58,910 nt of DNA, taken from NCBI GenBank assembly GCA_943333275.1, contig CALQSQ010000024.1, forward strand, positions 1 to 58,910, written 5' to 3'. Positions within the stretch are counted from its first letter, which is position 1. Every line of letters starts with the position of its first letter. Positions 9,578-19,324 of the stretch are shown piece after piece. Both the position numbers and the translations under genes were made by a program. The stretch comes from Akkermansia muciniphila. GTDB lineage: Bacteria; Verrucomicrobiota; Verrucomicrobiia; Verrucomicrobiales; V1-33. Under the pieces are notes generated by a model. It ran no database searches and was not told the DNA's origin. It saw only the letters and a program-made list of their open reading frames with translations.

Positions 9578-10454
9578 CCAGCAGGAGTTGCACGCGGGCC
9601 CAGACATCCCCGGGCTCAAGGATCTGCAGGTCAGCCTGCAGGGGGTGAACATTGGCGCGGCGCGGAGCCCAGACGAAGGGATCCGTGGGACCGAACAACC
9701 ACAGGCCGGGAACACTGCACAGTGCGGCAAGATGCGAGACACCGGTGTCATGTCCCACATAGGCCACGCACTCACTAAGTTGCCTTCCCAGTCGCCCCAG
9801 CGACCAGTTTTCTGCCACGGTGAGGGGATTTGGCAAACTCTCCATGGTCGATAGCAAGGCCGATCGCTCAGGAGCATCAGCCTCACCGCTGATGATGAAA
9901 AGGGGCAGATTCGGATGACTGGCGGCAAGGATTTTCAAAAAGGATTTCCAGTGTGCGACAGGCCAGTTTTTCGATTTGCTGCCGCTTCCAAAATGCATCG
10001 CCAAAGCCGCAGGTGAGGCGGGTTGGTGTGGATGAAAGACAAACCCATCTTCCTGGGGGAGCATTCCGGCCAGTTGCTCCGTGGCGTGGTTTCCCGCCGG
10101 ATTCACGATGGGGTTCTTCAGGTCGATTTTCGCACATGAACATTTCCTCAGATTGCGAGAGAAACGCCTGTCCGCGTCCGTCATCCAGATGAACATTTTG
10201 GAAAAGGATGCCAGCCAGTCACCCATTTTCAAAGGGAGGGAGGGATGATCTGCAAACATGCCGGCCCATTCTGCCGACTCAATATCCCTAATTTCCTCAA
10301 CGATGCCGCTTTCCAGCAATAGGTCGCCGTAGGCGGATCGGGTCACCAGAGTGATGGAGCATGGGGAATGATCCTTCCGGAGTGCTGCGATGATGGGAAG
10401 CGTGAGCAGAAAATCGCCCAGTGCTCCGCTGCGAAAAACCAGAATGCGTTCCAT
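9555..10454 (-). CDS. Glycosyltransferase family 9 (heptosyltransferase-like)
   Basis: A 299-residue protein beginning MERILVFRSGALGDFLLTLP, the classic ADP-heptose:LPS heptosyltransferase N-terminus. The C-terminal half has the nucleotide-binding signature: AVSYVGHDTGVSHLAA-like residues near 235-250, then CSVPGLWLFGPTDP. It probably adds a sugar to LPS core or another envelope glycan, on the cytoplasmic face of the inner membrane. The donor cannot be read from sequence. Its ATG immediately follows the stop of the dynamin-like gene (TAA-ATG with no gap), so translation is likely coupled. Confidence 0.85.
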   Translation of the reverse strand: MERILVFRSGALGDFLLTLPIIAALRKDHSPCSITLVTRSAYGDLLLESGIVEEIRDIESAEWAGMFADHPSLPLKMGDWLASFSKMFIWMTDADRRFSRNLRKCSCAKIDLKNPIVNPAGNHATEQLAGMLPQEDGFVFHPHQPASPAALAMHFGSGSKSKNWPVAHWKSFLKILAASHPNLPLFIISGEADAPERSALLSTMESLPNPLTVAENWSLGRLGRQLSECVAYVGHDTGVSHLAALCSVPGLWLFGPTDPFVWAPRRANVHPLQADLQILEPGDVWARVQLLLATPTSRR

Positions 10455-12161
10455 TTAGATTTTCAGCTGCCGGTCAAGTTCCGCCAGGGTTTTGCGGATA
10501 TTCTCAATGCCCTCGAGATGGGTTTGCTCCTGGGTGCGCAGTTGTTCACTGCGATCCAGCAGCGGTTTGAAATTGACGCTGAAGTTTTGGAAACACCGCT
10601 GCAGCCACTTTTGCAGCGCCACGTCCGCCATCTGACGCACGCGCTTGGCGTCGTTGATGCAGCATTCCTGAAGTTTGACGGGAAAGGTTTTCAGGAAAAG
10701 TTTCCGGGCACGCAGCGCCAGCCATCCTGCCAGCCCGATCAGCCCAAGCCCGGGGACCAGCAACCACCACCATCCTCCAATGCCGCCCACCAGCGCCGCC
10801 ACGATCCCCAGTCCTGCGAGGATGGCACTGACAATCAATCGCTGCCGTCGCTGCTCGGATTGGAGGCGGGCCGCCTGCCCCCAGATTTCATCCGAACGCA
10901 GATTCACCAATAGGTTTTCATGATCCTGGCGCAGGGATTCGACATCCACATTTAAATCGGGCGATGAGACTGCGGATTTTCCGAGCGCTTTGCTGATGGG
11001 TCTCTTGGTGTTGGCCCAGAGGTTTTCAAGATCGCCGCGGATCGATTTCTCCACGGCCAGGGTGTGGGATTCCAGCGCGGCGCGCGCATCCTGGTGCCAG
11101 ATGCCGGCGGCAGCCTTGCCCGTGGCCGAGGTGGCGGGTTGCAGGGCCATCCGCCAGCCATCCATTTCCGGATTGAGTCGTGCCGGCATTTCCCGGCAAA
11201 TGCGCTGCAACACTGCATCAAGGGGTTTCAGGCTGACCAGACAGGTTTCCCAGCTTTCGGATTTTTGCTCCTGCACGATGGCGCCCACCTTTTGCAGCAC
11301 GGCACCCAGCGAGGTGAGCTTGCCGGATTTCTCCATCACGCACTGGTTGAGTTGGGAGAGCATGATGTTGCCCATGTGCAGGGTGTTAGAGATGCGGTCG
11401 AGTTTACCGGTGGCGGTGGCAAGGATGTCGTTGATCTCCTGCTCTAGCTCCTCGATGGCGCTCTGCTGAAGGAGTTCCGTCTTGCCTACACCGGAGGTTC
11501 GCGCAAGCAGCGCCTTGCGGGCCGAGACGCACAGCACGGGAATGTCCCGTCCCAGCCATTTGCGCGCACAGACCCGCACATGTTCGGCGATGGCCTGCAC
11601 CTCCTGCTCGGTGCGAAGATCGATCTGCTGGAGCACGAGCACCACACGCTTGCCCAGATCTTCATGAATGTGATGCAGAAATTCCCAGCTCTTGGCACCC
11701 CAGGGATTGGTGACTGGCAGCACAAAGACCACGGCGTCCGCCCTCGGAAGGAACTGCTCCGTGATCGCCTCGTGCCCTTCCGCCACTGAATTAATTCCGG
11801 GTGTATCCACAACGTGAAAATCCTGTAAAAAGCGCCTTGGCAGCAGCACCTCCTTGAGGTTCGGCCCCAGTTCATTTTCCTCCTGCACCAGGCCGAAGCG
11901 GAAATAGTGAATCTTATCGGTCGAAGGGAGGGCGCTGGTGCGGCAGAATTCCTCGCCGAAGAGGGCATTGAGCAGCATGGATTTTCCAGCATTCACCTCC
12001 CCTGCCACCACAAAAAGGAAGGGATCCTTCAATCCATTCACGAGGGAGTTCAGCGTGCCCACCGGATTCGGCTGCATGCCGATCTCCTCCGCCAGGCGCC
12101 CGAGGGAAAAAAGCGCGAGACCGAGTTGTGAGCGGAGTTCTAATTGGGTTTCAGCCAGCAT
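10455..12161 (-). CDS. Bacterial dynamin-like GTPase
   Basis: A protein of about 568 residues. The GTPase domain is at the N-terminus: P-loop GEVNAGKSML with Lys 60, switch II VVDTPGIN, and QQIDLRT in place of the TKxD base-recognition motif. A helical middle follows. Near the C-terminus a hydrophobic hairpin (two adjacent segments separated by GGWWWL) fits membrane insertion as in BDLP. The frame is open upstream to 12332, but the extra 57 residues are unlike the family and run into the divergent promoter region, so ATG at 12161 is chosen. The role is probably membrane remodelling, protection or fusion. Bacterial dynamins often come in pairs; only one is seen here, partnered with a glycosyltransferase. 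Confidence 0.87.
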   Translation of the reverse strand: MLAETQLELRSQLGLALFSLGRLAEEIGMQPNPVGTLNSLVNGLKDPFLFVVAGEVNAGKSMLLNALFGEEFCRTSALPSTDKIHYFRFGLVQEENELGPNLKEVLLPRRFLQDFHVVDTPGINSVAEGHEAITEQFLPRADAVVFVLPVTNPWGAKSWEFLHHIHEDLGKRVVLVLQQIDLRTEQEVQAIAEHVRVCARKWLGRDIPVLCVSARKALLARTSGVGKTELLQQSAIEELEQEINDILATATGKLDRISNTLHMGNIMLSQLNQCVMEKSGKLTSLGAVLQKVGAIVQEQKSESWETCLVSLKPLDAVLQRICREMPARLNPEMDGWRMALQPATSATGKAAAGIWHQDARAALESHTLAVEKSIRGDLENLWANTKRPISKALGKSAVSSPDLNVDVESLRQDHENLLVNLRSDEIWGQAARLQSEQRRQRLIVSAILAGLGIVAALVGGIGGWWWLLVPGLGLIGLAGWLALRARKLFLKTFPVKLQECCINDAKRVRQMADVALQKWLQRCFQNFSVNFKPLLDRSEQLRTQEQTHLEGIENIRKTLAELDRQLKI

Positions 12162-12319
12162 GAATGAAAGCAGGTGCGCAGTAATGGAACATCCCCTGCC
12201 AGTCACAAGGAAAAATCCAACTTTCCTCCGGGTCACTCCACTTACCCCGTGGCCACGGATGGACGCATTTACGGTGGTATTCCAAGGGGCGGGGAAAGCA
12301 GATTTCCGTACGCTCGGGC

Positions 12320-13891
12320 ATGAATTTTCCAATAGCGACCATCCTGATTCTCACTGCCGCCGGTGCCCGGGCCGAGGAAACGCCCCTGGCCATCTTCCTG
12401 AAAACACCCCCCGGCCAGATGCGCTACGACAAGGCCCAGTTTTCTGTTCCGCCCGGCGCGCGGGTAGTGCTCACTTTGGAAAACAATGACGAGATGCCCC
12501 ACAACATTGTGATCTGCAAACCGGGGGACGACAAGGGAATGGAGGTCGCCAAACTGGCCTGGGCCATGGGTGAGCAGGGGATGCTCAAGGACTGGGTGCC
12601 GGAGCACGAACGGGTGCTGGTGAGCGGCAGGATGGCCCCGCCCCACGGCAGGCAGGAATATGCCTTCACCGCCCCCACCGAACCGGGGAACTATCCCTAT
12701 GTCTGCACCTTTCCCGGCCATGCCATGACCATGAACGGCACCATGCGCGTGGCCGCCGAGGGCCCGAGAATCCAGGACCTTGCGTTCAAACTCTACCTTG
12801 GCAATTGGAACAAGCTTCCCGACTTCTCCAAGCTCACGCCGAGCCGCGAAGGCAAACTTCCGGAGAACCTCCTCGGATGGAAATTCGACGATTACAAAAA
12901 TGAATTCGGCGTGGTGTTTAACGGCAAATTGAAAGCCCCGAAGGCGGGGGATTACCAATTCTTTCTGTCAAGCGATGATGGTTCCGATGTACTCATCGAT
13001 GGCAAGTCGGTGATCAAGGCCGATGGAGTCCATCCCGCCGGGGGCGTGCAAACTAAAACCTACCCGCTGCAAGCAGGTGAGCACTCTCTGGAGGTGCGTT
13101 ATTTCCAGGGTGGTGGCGAGGCTGAGTTATACGTGGCCTGGGCCGGACCCGGCTTCAGTGAAACACGACTCTCCGACTGGGTGCATCCGTCGCGCGGAGA
13201 TGGCGCCAATCCCGAGGGGAATAATGCTCCGGGCATCGTGCTGGCTCCCGAGGGGGATCGGCCGGTCATTTACCGGAATTTTCTGGAGGGCAGCAGTCCA
13301 CGCGGCATCGCGGTGGGTTATCCCGGTGGCTTCAATGTTTGCTTTGATGCCGATCAAATGAACCTGGCCATGCTCTGGCGCGGCGCGTTTATCGATGCCC
13401 ACAAGCATTGGACGGACCGTGGGGGCGGTAATCAAAGCCCACTGGGGTATGCCGTGATCCAACCCGTGCCCACCGGCGTCGGAATTGCCGTGCTCGAGGA
13501 TCCCGTGAAGACCGCATGGCCGGAACGGAAGCGCCATGCAGAGGGATTGAACTTCCACGGTTACACTCTCGACCAGCAGGGCCGGCCTACTTTCAGCTAC
13601 AGCCAGGGTGATATGAAAATTGAGGAATCTTACACGCCGTCAGGAACGGATGCCGATCCCAAGGCCAGAATCGTTCGCACGCTCAAACTAAGTGGCACGG
13701 CCAATCCCAACACCTTCCTCCGTGCGGCGGTGGGTGAGATAAAATCTGAAAATGGCACCTTTGCCCTGGGCAATTCCCTGATTCTGCAGATCGAGGGCGC
13801 AGCCGCCCAGATCCGCGGGAACGAACTGCTCATCCCACTGGGAGGTAGTGCCGGGAAGGAAATCCGGATCAGCTACCAGTGGGCATTGTAA
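12320..13891 (+). CDS. Secreted azurin-like cupredoxin with PA14 domain
   Basis: A 523-residue exported protein. A signal peptide ends at about residue 18. Residues 25-148 form a type 1 copper domain: ligands read as His 61 (MPHNIVI), Cys 129, His 134 and Met 138, with azurin spacing Cys+5 His, His+4 Met. Residues about 170-280 match PA14 (YQFFLSSDDGSDVLIDGK, AGEHSLEVRYFQGGG), a sugar-binding beta-barrel. The C-terminal 230 residues, with many Gly/Pro, are not recognised. It is likely a periplasmic or surface electron-transfer protein attached to a carbohydrate-binding module. It diverges from the dynamin-like gene. Confidence 0.83.
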   Translation: MNFPIATILILTAAGARAEETPLAIFLKTPPGQMRYDKAQFSVPPGARVVLTLENNDEMPHNIVICKPGDDKGMEVAKLAWAMGEQGMLKDWVPEHERVLVSGRMAPPHGRQEYAFTAPTEPGNYPYVCTFPGHAMTMNGTMRVAAEGPRIQDLAFKLYLGNWNKLPDFSKLTPSREGKLPENLLGWKFDDYKNEFGVVFNGKLKAPKAGDYQFFLSSDDGSDVLIDGKSVIKADGVHPAGGVQTKTYPLQAGEHSLEVRYFQGGGEAELYVAWAGPGFSETRLSDWVHPSRGDGANPEGNNAPGIVLAPEGDRPVIYRNFLEGSSPRGIAVGYPGGFNVCFDADQMNLAMLWRGAFIDAHKHWTDRGGGNQSPLGYAVIQPVPTGVGIAVLEDPVKTAWPERKRHAEGLNFHGYTLDQQGRPTFSYSQGDMKIEESYTPSGTDADPKARIVRTLKLSGTANPNTFLRAAVGEIKSENGTFALGNSLILQIEGAAAQIRGNELLIPLGGSAGKEIRISYQWAL

Positions 13892-13928
13892 CTACGTGGC
13901 GGCAGGACGCCGCCGCTCCATGCTTCGC

Positions 13929-15533
13929 CTATTTGAATTCCTTCTGGGTCACGGCGTTCATGATCGTGCACTGCTCGCGGTGATATGAGGGATCGCTGCG
14001 GAAGCTGAGGCGGCCATGGTGGCGGCGCTGCATTTCCATGAGGATCTGCTCGTCCTTGGTGCGAAGGCGCTCCATGACATCCGGGTGCACGACAATGAGA
14101 AGGTCGTGCTCGCTCTCAGGGTATTGCAGAAGGATCGTGTTGATGCGGCGCTGCAGTTCCACGCTCATGGTTTCGGTGCTCTTGATGCGCCCGTGGCCAT
14201 TGCAATATTTGCAGTCGTCGTAAACGGATTCACTCAGGCTCTCGTGGAGTCGCTGGCGGGTCATTTCCATGAGACCAAGCGCCGAGATGGGGAGCGTTTG
14301 CGTCTTGGCCTTGTCGCGGCGCAGGCGATCCTTCATGACTTTGGAAACGGCCATGCGGTCGCGCTGGTGTTTCATGTCGATGAAGTCCACCACGATCAGG
14401 CCGCCCATGTTGCGGAGTCGGAGCTGGCGGCAGACTTCCTCGGCAGCCTCGAGATTGGTCTGGACAATGGTTTTCTCCAAATCATCCGTGCCCTTGTTAC
14501 GGCCGGTATTCACGTCGATGGCGATGAGGGCTTCCGTCTCATCGATCACCAGGTAGCCGCCGCATTTGAGCCAGACCTGGCGGAAGAAGGCATTGTCGAT
14601 CTGTTTCTGCAGGCCGAGCTTGTCGAAGATGGGATCGCTGGTTTGCAGGTAACGAATGCGCTTTTTGGAGCGGCGGGAAATGACGCCGACGAGATCGCGC
14701 ATGCGCTGGGCGGTTTCCTGATTGTCGCAGATGACCTCGTCCACTTCGTCGGTGAGGAAATCCCGCACCGTGCGCTCGATGATGTCGGGTTCCTGAAAGA
14801 CGCAGGAGGGGGCTTTGCTGGTGTTGTTATTGTCGGAAATTTTCTTCCACTGCTCGACGAGCATGGCGAGGTCGCGCACGAAGAAGCGGGCGCGCTTGCC
14901 CATGCACACGGTGCGCATGATGACGCCCATGCCATCCGGAACGCTGAGTTTGCGGAGGATTTTGCGCAGGCGATCACGCTCCTTGGGGTCATCAATCTTC
15001 CGGCTGATGCCGAACATGTCCGTCAGCGGCATGAGGACGAGAAATCGTCCGGCCATGGAGATGTTGGTCGTGATGCGCGGCCCCTTGGTTCCGATCGGCC
15101 CCTTGGTCACCTGGACCATGACTTCCGCGCCGACCGGGTAGATGCTGGGGATGTCCTTGGCGGTGATCTTCTTGCGCTTCGGCGCAGGGCGGGCATTGCC
15201 GTGGCGGTCGATTTTTTCAAAGTCGGTTTCCTCGGCGTCGGCGGCGGGGATGGCATCCCAGAAGTGGAGGAAGGCATTTTTCTCAAAGCCGATGTCCACG
15301 AACATGGCTTTGAGGCCGGGTTCGATGTTGCGGACACGGCCTTTGAAAATACTGCCGACGATATTTTGCGAGCCGGATCTTTCAATGTTGTATTCCTCAA
15401 GCACGCCGTCCTCGACGAGGGCGATGCGTTGCTCGAGGCGTTCCGTGTTGACGACAACACGGGTGCCGATGTTGAAGTCGGAGTTGGCTCCGAAGAATTT
15501 GCGAATGCGTTTTACGATGGTTCCAATGGGCAT
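13929..15533 (-). CDS. rng: Ribonuclease G/E family endoribonuclease
   Basis: A protein of about 534 residues that processes rRNA and mRNA in the cytoplasm. It has an S1-like RNA-binding region (residues about 55-165) and the catalytic metal ligands Asp 340 (AIDVNTGRNKG) and Asp 383 (VVDFIDM), spaced 43 residues as in RNase E. The zinc-link Cys pair is CKYCNGHG at residues 441-444, also at the expected distance. The C-terminal degradosome scaffold of RNase E is missing, so RNase G is the better name. The upstream extension to 15674 would overlap mrdA, and ATG at 15533 begins MPIGTIVKRIRKFF. It sits last in the mre cluster, an association also found in Proteobacteria. Confidence 0.92.
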   Translation of the reverse strand: MPIGTIVKRIRKFFGANSDFNIGTRVVVNTERLEQRIALVEDGVLEEYNIERSGSQNIVGSIFKGRVRNIEPGLKAMFVDIGFEKNAFLHFWDAIPAADAEETDFEKIDRHGNARPAPKRKKITAKDIPSIYPVGAEVMVQVTKGPIGTKGPRITTNISMAGRFLVLMPLTDMFGISRKIDDPKERDRLRKILRKLSVPDGMGVIMRTVCMGKRARFFVRDLAMLVEQWKKISDNNNTSKAPSCVFQEPDIIERTVRDFLTDEVDEVICDNQETAQRMRDLVGVISRRSKKRIRYLQTSDPIFDKLGLQKQIDNAFFRQVWLKCGGYLVIDETEALIAIDVNTGRNKGTDDLEKTIVQTNLEAAEEVCRQLRLRNMGGLIVVDFIDMKHQRDRMAVSKVMKDRLRRDKAKTQTLPISALGLMEMTRQRLHESLSESVYDDCKYCNGHGRIKSTETMSVELQRRINTILLQYPESEHDLLIVVHPDVMERLRTKDEQILMEMQRRHHGRLSFRSDPSYHREQCTIMNAVTQKEFK

Positions 15534-15621
15534 GGGAGGGAGGTGGTTAGGGGTAGTTTTTTTGGAAATGAGCCCGCCCCTGAGGCCGGCTTGTTTCCAT
15601 AAAATTGTTTGATTTGAAAAG

Positions 15622-17850
15622 TTACGGGTTGGGAGTGTTGGGTTTGTATTTATTACCCTCGACCGGGCGGGCACGCGGAGCGACGGTGGATCCCTCCACC
15701 GGGGCGGTCGGTTCCTCCAGCGGGACTACGGCGCGGACCTTGATGGGTTCGCTCTCAATGGGTTCGGCATCGTTCACACCGGCTTCGGAATCGTCCTCGG
15801 GCAGATCAGGCACATTCACGTCATTGGCGTATTTGACCGCCTCGATGAAATTGAAATGTCCCTTGGCTTCGGCCATGTGCCCGATGCTGGCCGGGTCCAC
15901 GCGGAAGTTATTCGTTTCCAAGGAAATGCATTGTTCAATGATCCGGCGCGAGACGGGGGCGGGACAGGACCCGCCCGAATTGCCACCCTGCACGAGGATG
16001 GCGGCGGCGAGTTTGGGGGTATCGTAGGGGGCAAAGCAAATAAACCAGGTGTGGTTATCCTTCACGCCTGCGCGTTTGAACTGGGCGGTCCCGGTTTTGC
16101 CGGCGCCACCACCATGCTGGGCAATCTCGGGGATGGTGGATTTGAAATTTTTTCCAGTGCCACCCGCTTCATTCACCACCCGCCACATGCCCTTGCGCAC
16201 ATTTTCAATCTGCTTGGCGCTGATTTTTTCCTTGGCCAGGTCCGTGCGGACACGGGGGGTGAATTTCGTGGAGGCCCTGGTGGCGCTGTCGACGCGGTGA
16301 TGAATCAGCGTCGGGAAATAGGCCTTGCTGCCGTTGGCGACGGTGGCCGCCACGCAGGACATCTGCAGCGGGGTGGCCAGCACGTCCCCCTGGCCGATGG
16401 AAACGTTTGCGGTCTGGGCTGATGACCAGTTGCCGCGGCCGGCATTGCGGAACCATTCCTTGGTCGGCAGAAGCCCAGGGGCCTCTCCATCCAGTTCAAT
16501 TCCGGTCTGGTGACCGAGGCCCAGCATATTGCCCATCTTGTCGATGTTGTCGATGCCGGCATCGTTGCCATATTGATAGAAGAAGCAGTTGCAGGAATTT
16601 TTCAGACCGCCCGAAAGATCAAGGGAACCATGCGGAGACATGCTTTTCTGCTGGGTCCAGCATGGAAAAGCGCGGCCGCCGTAAGTGACTGTGCCGCTGC
16701 AGTTGTAAGATTGATTGATTTCGCCAGGCGAAGCCAGAAAGCCGGACAGGGCCACGGGCACCTTGAAGGTGGAACCCGGTGCGAACATTTGCATCGCCCG
16801 GTTGAGCAGGGGCACGGTTTCGTCATCGTGGTAGCGTTTGTAGTTTTCCGTTGAGATGGCGGGAATGAAATTGTTGGAGTCGTAATTGGGAACCGCCGCC
16901 ATTGCCAGAACTTCACCGGTGTTGGGATCCTGGACCACTGCGGCCCCGCGTCCGACCTTGGCCTCCCGCAGGGCCATCTCGGCGATGTACTGCATGCGCA
17001 CATCGATGGTCAGGTAGACGTCATCCCCCGCCTGGGGTGCCTGGTATTTCTTGACCACTTCCTCCTGCATGCGGCCAAGTTCATTGACCAGCAGGTAGCG
17101 GTAGCCGGGTTTGCCCTTGAGGTATTTATCCAGCGTCTTTTCCAGGCCGGTCATGCCGACATCATCCCCCTCGTAGAATTTGAATTTCCCCTTGTCCTCG
17201 GTTGGCGCATCATTGTCGAAAAGCTTAACGTAGCCCATGAGATGACCCGTGAGGGCACCGAAGGGGTATTCGCGCAGGAAGCGCTGACTGATGTTTACGC
17301 CCGGGATGTTGAAGGTGTGCTCGGCGAATTTGGCGAACGTCTCCCAATCGACATTGCGCAGGTAGGTGAAGGGGATTTCGCCGCGGTTGGTGCGGTAATG
17401 ATTGCGCAGATGTTCGACAAAACGGACCTCCTTCATGGGATCCTCGTGATCCTTGGAGGCCAGGCCGAATTCATTCAGGGGTCGGATGACCACCTCAGAG
17501 ACGATGGCGGCAATGTCCGTCTCGGGTTCCTTGGCTGGGTTCCATTCGAATTTGGGCAGGGTGTTTTTGTGGGTGTCCTTGTAATACTGCACGATCGTGC
17601 CCAGATCGAGGCCGATCTGGAGCATGGTGCGATTGCGGGCCAGCTCGACGCCGTTGCGGTCCAGGATGCGGCCCCGGGCCCCGGCCAGACGATGCAGGAC
17701 CTCCCGCGTGCCGGGAAGTTTGCGCATGTATTCATCCTGCTTGTTGATCTGCAGGAAATAGAGGCGGGTCAGGAGGAGACCGAAGCCACCGATGATGACC
17801 ATCCCAAAAAGAATCAGCCGGAAGCGCGAGGACTGGATCATGATTGCCAT
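15622..17850 (-). CDS. mrdA: Penicillin-binding protein 2 (elongation transpeptidase)
   Basis: A 742-residue class B PBP that cross-links peptidoglycan in the elongasome. It has one N-terminal membrane segment (residues 10-33), a dimerisation/pedestal region starting RGRILDRNG at 60-67, and a transpeptidase domain with Ser 360 in the STFK motif, SCN at 419-421 and KTGTAQ at 585-590. All catalytic motifs are intact. After residue about 680 there is a Glu/Pro/Val-rich tail that is probably disordered and longer than usual. It overlaps mreD by 13 bp. The partner glycosyltransferase RodA is not encoded in the window. Confidence 0.94.
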   Translation of the reverse strand: MAIMIQSSRFRLILFGMVIIGGFGLLLTRLYFLQINKQDEYMRKLPGTREVLHRLAGARGRILDRNGVELARNRTMLQIGLDLGTIVQYYKDTHKNTLPKFEWNPAKEPETDIAAIVSEVVIRPLNEFGLASKDHEDPMKEVRFVEHLRNHYRTNRGEIPFTYLRNVDWETFAKFAEHTFNIPGVNISQRFLREYPFGALTGHLMGYVKLFDNDAPTEDKGKFKFYEGDDVGMTGLEKTLDKYLKGKPGYRYLLVNELGRMQEEVVKKYQAPQAGDDVYLTIDVRMQYIAEMALREAKVGRGAAVVQDPNTGEVLAMAAVPNYDSNNFIPAISTENYKRYHDDETVPLLNRAMQMFAPGSTFKVPVALSGFLASPGEINQSYNCSGTVTYGGRAFPCWTQQKSMSPHGSLDLSGGLKNSCNCFFYQYGNDAGIDNIDKMGNMLGLGHQTGIELDGEAPGLLPTKEWFRNAGRGNWSSAQTANVSIGQGDVLATPLQMSCVAATVANGSKAYFPTLIHHRVDSATRASTKFTPRVRTDLAKEKISAKQIENVRKGMWRVVNEAGGTGKNFKSTIPEIAQHGGGAGKTGTAQFKRAGVKDNHTWFICFAPYDTPKLAAAILVQGGNSGGSCPAPVSRRIIEQCISLETNNFRVDPASIGHMAEAKGHFNFIEAVKYANDVNVPDLPEDDSEAGVNDAEPIESEPIKVRAVVPLEEPTAPVEGSTVAPRARPVEGNKYKPNTPNP

Positions 17851-18440
17851 CTGCGGTAGGCCATGGCTTCAAGCCGAATGTGGTAACCGCAGGATTTCGC
17901 AAGACGATGAATCAGATAGAAAGCCAGGGGTGCCACTGCGGTTGAAAGCAGAGCGGTGGTTAAGATATAGTACCAAATATCCGCGGGAAAATACAGCCCT
18001 CCACGCCGGAAATTGATCCAAAGGTATTCGAAGAGCAGCAGGAAAAAGGTGCCGGCTCCCGCCATGAGCAGGGCCATCTCCCATCGCCCTCGTCGGAACA
18101 GGGGTCTGATCCCCTGCATGAGCGCGCCGAAAAGACCAAACAGGAAGATGGAAAAACCAAAGGTGCCCCCCGCCTTGGGAAGAATGATTCCCAGGTTTTC
18201 CGCGGCGAGTTTCAGCGCGTAGGATTCATCCGGCAGCACCATGTTCTTGGCATCCCAGATAAAACCCGTCAGAAAGGCAAACATTAGCATCACCGGAAAG
18301 GGAACGCTCACGGCACAGGCGAAAAACACCACGGCCACCAGGTGAAAGTGGGAATGATAGGCCCAGGCAAATCCGGGGATGAAATCCTGAATGATCATGC
18401 TCACACAAAGCACGAGAAAGAGCAGAAAATGAAAGATCAT
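17838..18440 (-). CDS. mreD: Rod shape-determining protein MreD
   Basis: A 200-residue, strongly hydrophobic protein with five to six membrane segments starting MIFHFLLFLVLCVSMIIQDF. It includes FAFLTGFIWDAKN, matching the MreD pattern of a GxxxD stretch after the third segment. Sequence conservation in this family is low, so the call leans on position between mreC (ATGA overlap) and mrdA (13-bp overlap). It links MreC and the elongation synthase in the inner membrane. Confidence 0.85.
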   Translation of the reverse strand: MIFHFLLFLVLCVSMIIQDFIPGFAWAYHSHFHLVAVVFFACAVSVPFPVMLMFAFLTGFIWDAKNMVLPDESYALKLAAENLGIILPKAGGTFGFSIFLFGLFGALMQGIRPLFRRGRWEMALLMAGAGTFFLLLFEYLWINFRRGGLYFPADIWYYILTTALLSTAVAPLAFYLIHRLAKSCGYHIRLEAMAYRRWQS

Positions 18441-19324
18441 GACTTTTTGGTGGATTTGGGGAGGACCGGGGGAGGGACCGAATCCTCGTTGGGTTGCAGA
18501 ACGAAGACATGGCGCAGAACGTTGAAATCAACCGCCGGACGCACGGCTGCTTCGGCCGTGCCATCACCGGATTCAAACCGGGTGACCTCCCCCAGGAGAA
18601 TCCCGAACGGGAACACCTCGCCGACTCCATCGCTAAGCACCTGGCGGCCGGGTTCCAGCACGGGCTCGGGCTTGAGGAAACGCAGCCTCAGATCCGGCGA
18701 TTCACGGACGGAGCTGCGCGCACCCATCAGAATGCCGCGAACATTATTGAGGCCTTTCACGGTGGCGGCCACGCGACAGTTTTCATCCGTCAGAAACACC
18801 ACCGTCGCCACTTCATCGCTGACATTGCCGATCTTCCCGACGAGCGCTCCCTCGTAGCGGCTGACTCCGCCATCGGTCACCAGCACTGCGGCAAGCACCG
18901 GTGTCTGCTCGGTAATCTTGTGCTTGAATCCCTTGTCGATCTTGGCCTCGCGATACCACGCGGACCGGGTGCGGTTGATGATCTCTGCGGGGATCAGTTT
19001 GAAACCATAGTGCTTGCGGAATTCCAGGGCCCCGCGCAGGTCGGCATTTTCCTTCTCCAAAGTGTCCAGGGCCTGCTGTTGGATGTGAAACTGATTGGCG
19101 ATAATCTGCAGTTGATCATTTTCCTGCTTCAACTGGGCCGGCGACTTTGTTTCCTCAGTGACCCCGGCGATGGCATCCTGAACCTTGGCTCCAGCCTTCG
19201 TGAAGGGCGAGAACCAGGAACCAACGGTGTGCTGGATTTTCTGGGCCCTTTCCTTGTCGAGCATGAAGACGTAGGCTAATCCGCCGATGAAGACGAAGAG
19301 GGCAAGAACATTGAGGCGTCGCAT
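18437..19324 (-). CDS. mreC: Rod shape-determining protein MreC
   Basis: A 295-residue bitopic protein with a membrane segment at residues 5-22 and a coiled coil at about 66-98 (LKQENDQLQ, LEKENADLRGALEF). Two beta-barrel domains follow, with the family motifs AEIINRTRSAWYREAKIDKG and GLVGKIG-like VGKIGNVSDEVATVVFLTD. The tail beyond residue 275 is Pro/Lys-rich. It bridges MreB/MreD to PBP2 in the periplasm. It starts 117 bp after mreB and overlaps mreD, consistent with one transcript. Confidence 0.92.
   Translation of the reverse strand: MRRLNVLALFVFIGGLAYVFMLDKERAQKIQHTVGSWFSPFTKAGAKVQDAIAGVTEETKSPAQLKQENDQLQIIANQFHIQQQALDTLEKENADLRGALEFRKHYGFKLIPAEIINRTRSAWYREAKIDKGFKHKITEQTPVLAAVLVTDGGVSRYEGALVGKIGNVSDEVATVVFLTDENCRVAATVKGLNNVRGILMGARSSVRESPDLRLRFLKPEPVLEPGRQVLSDGVGEVFPFGILLGEVTRFESGDGTAEAAVRPAVDFNVLRHVFVLQPNEDSVPPPVLPKSTKKS

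Noticed and set aside
13892..13928. GGCGGC/GCCGCC hairpin between convergent genes as a terminator
   Set aside because: Stem of six with no T tract on either strand; not convincing.
14016..15602. A 528-codon open frame antisense to rng
   Set aside because: Composition is an antisense shadow; rng has intact catalytic motifs at the right spacing.
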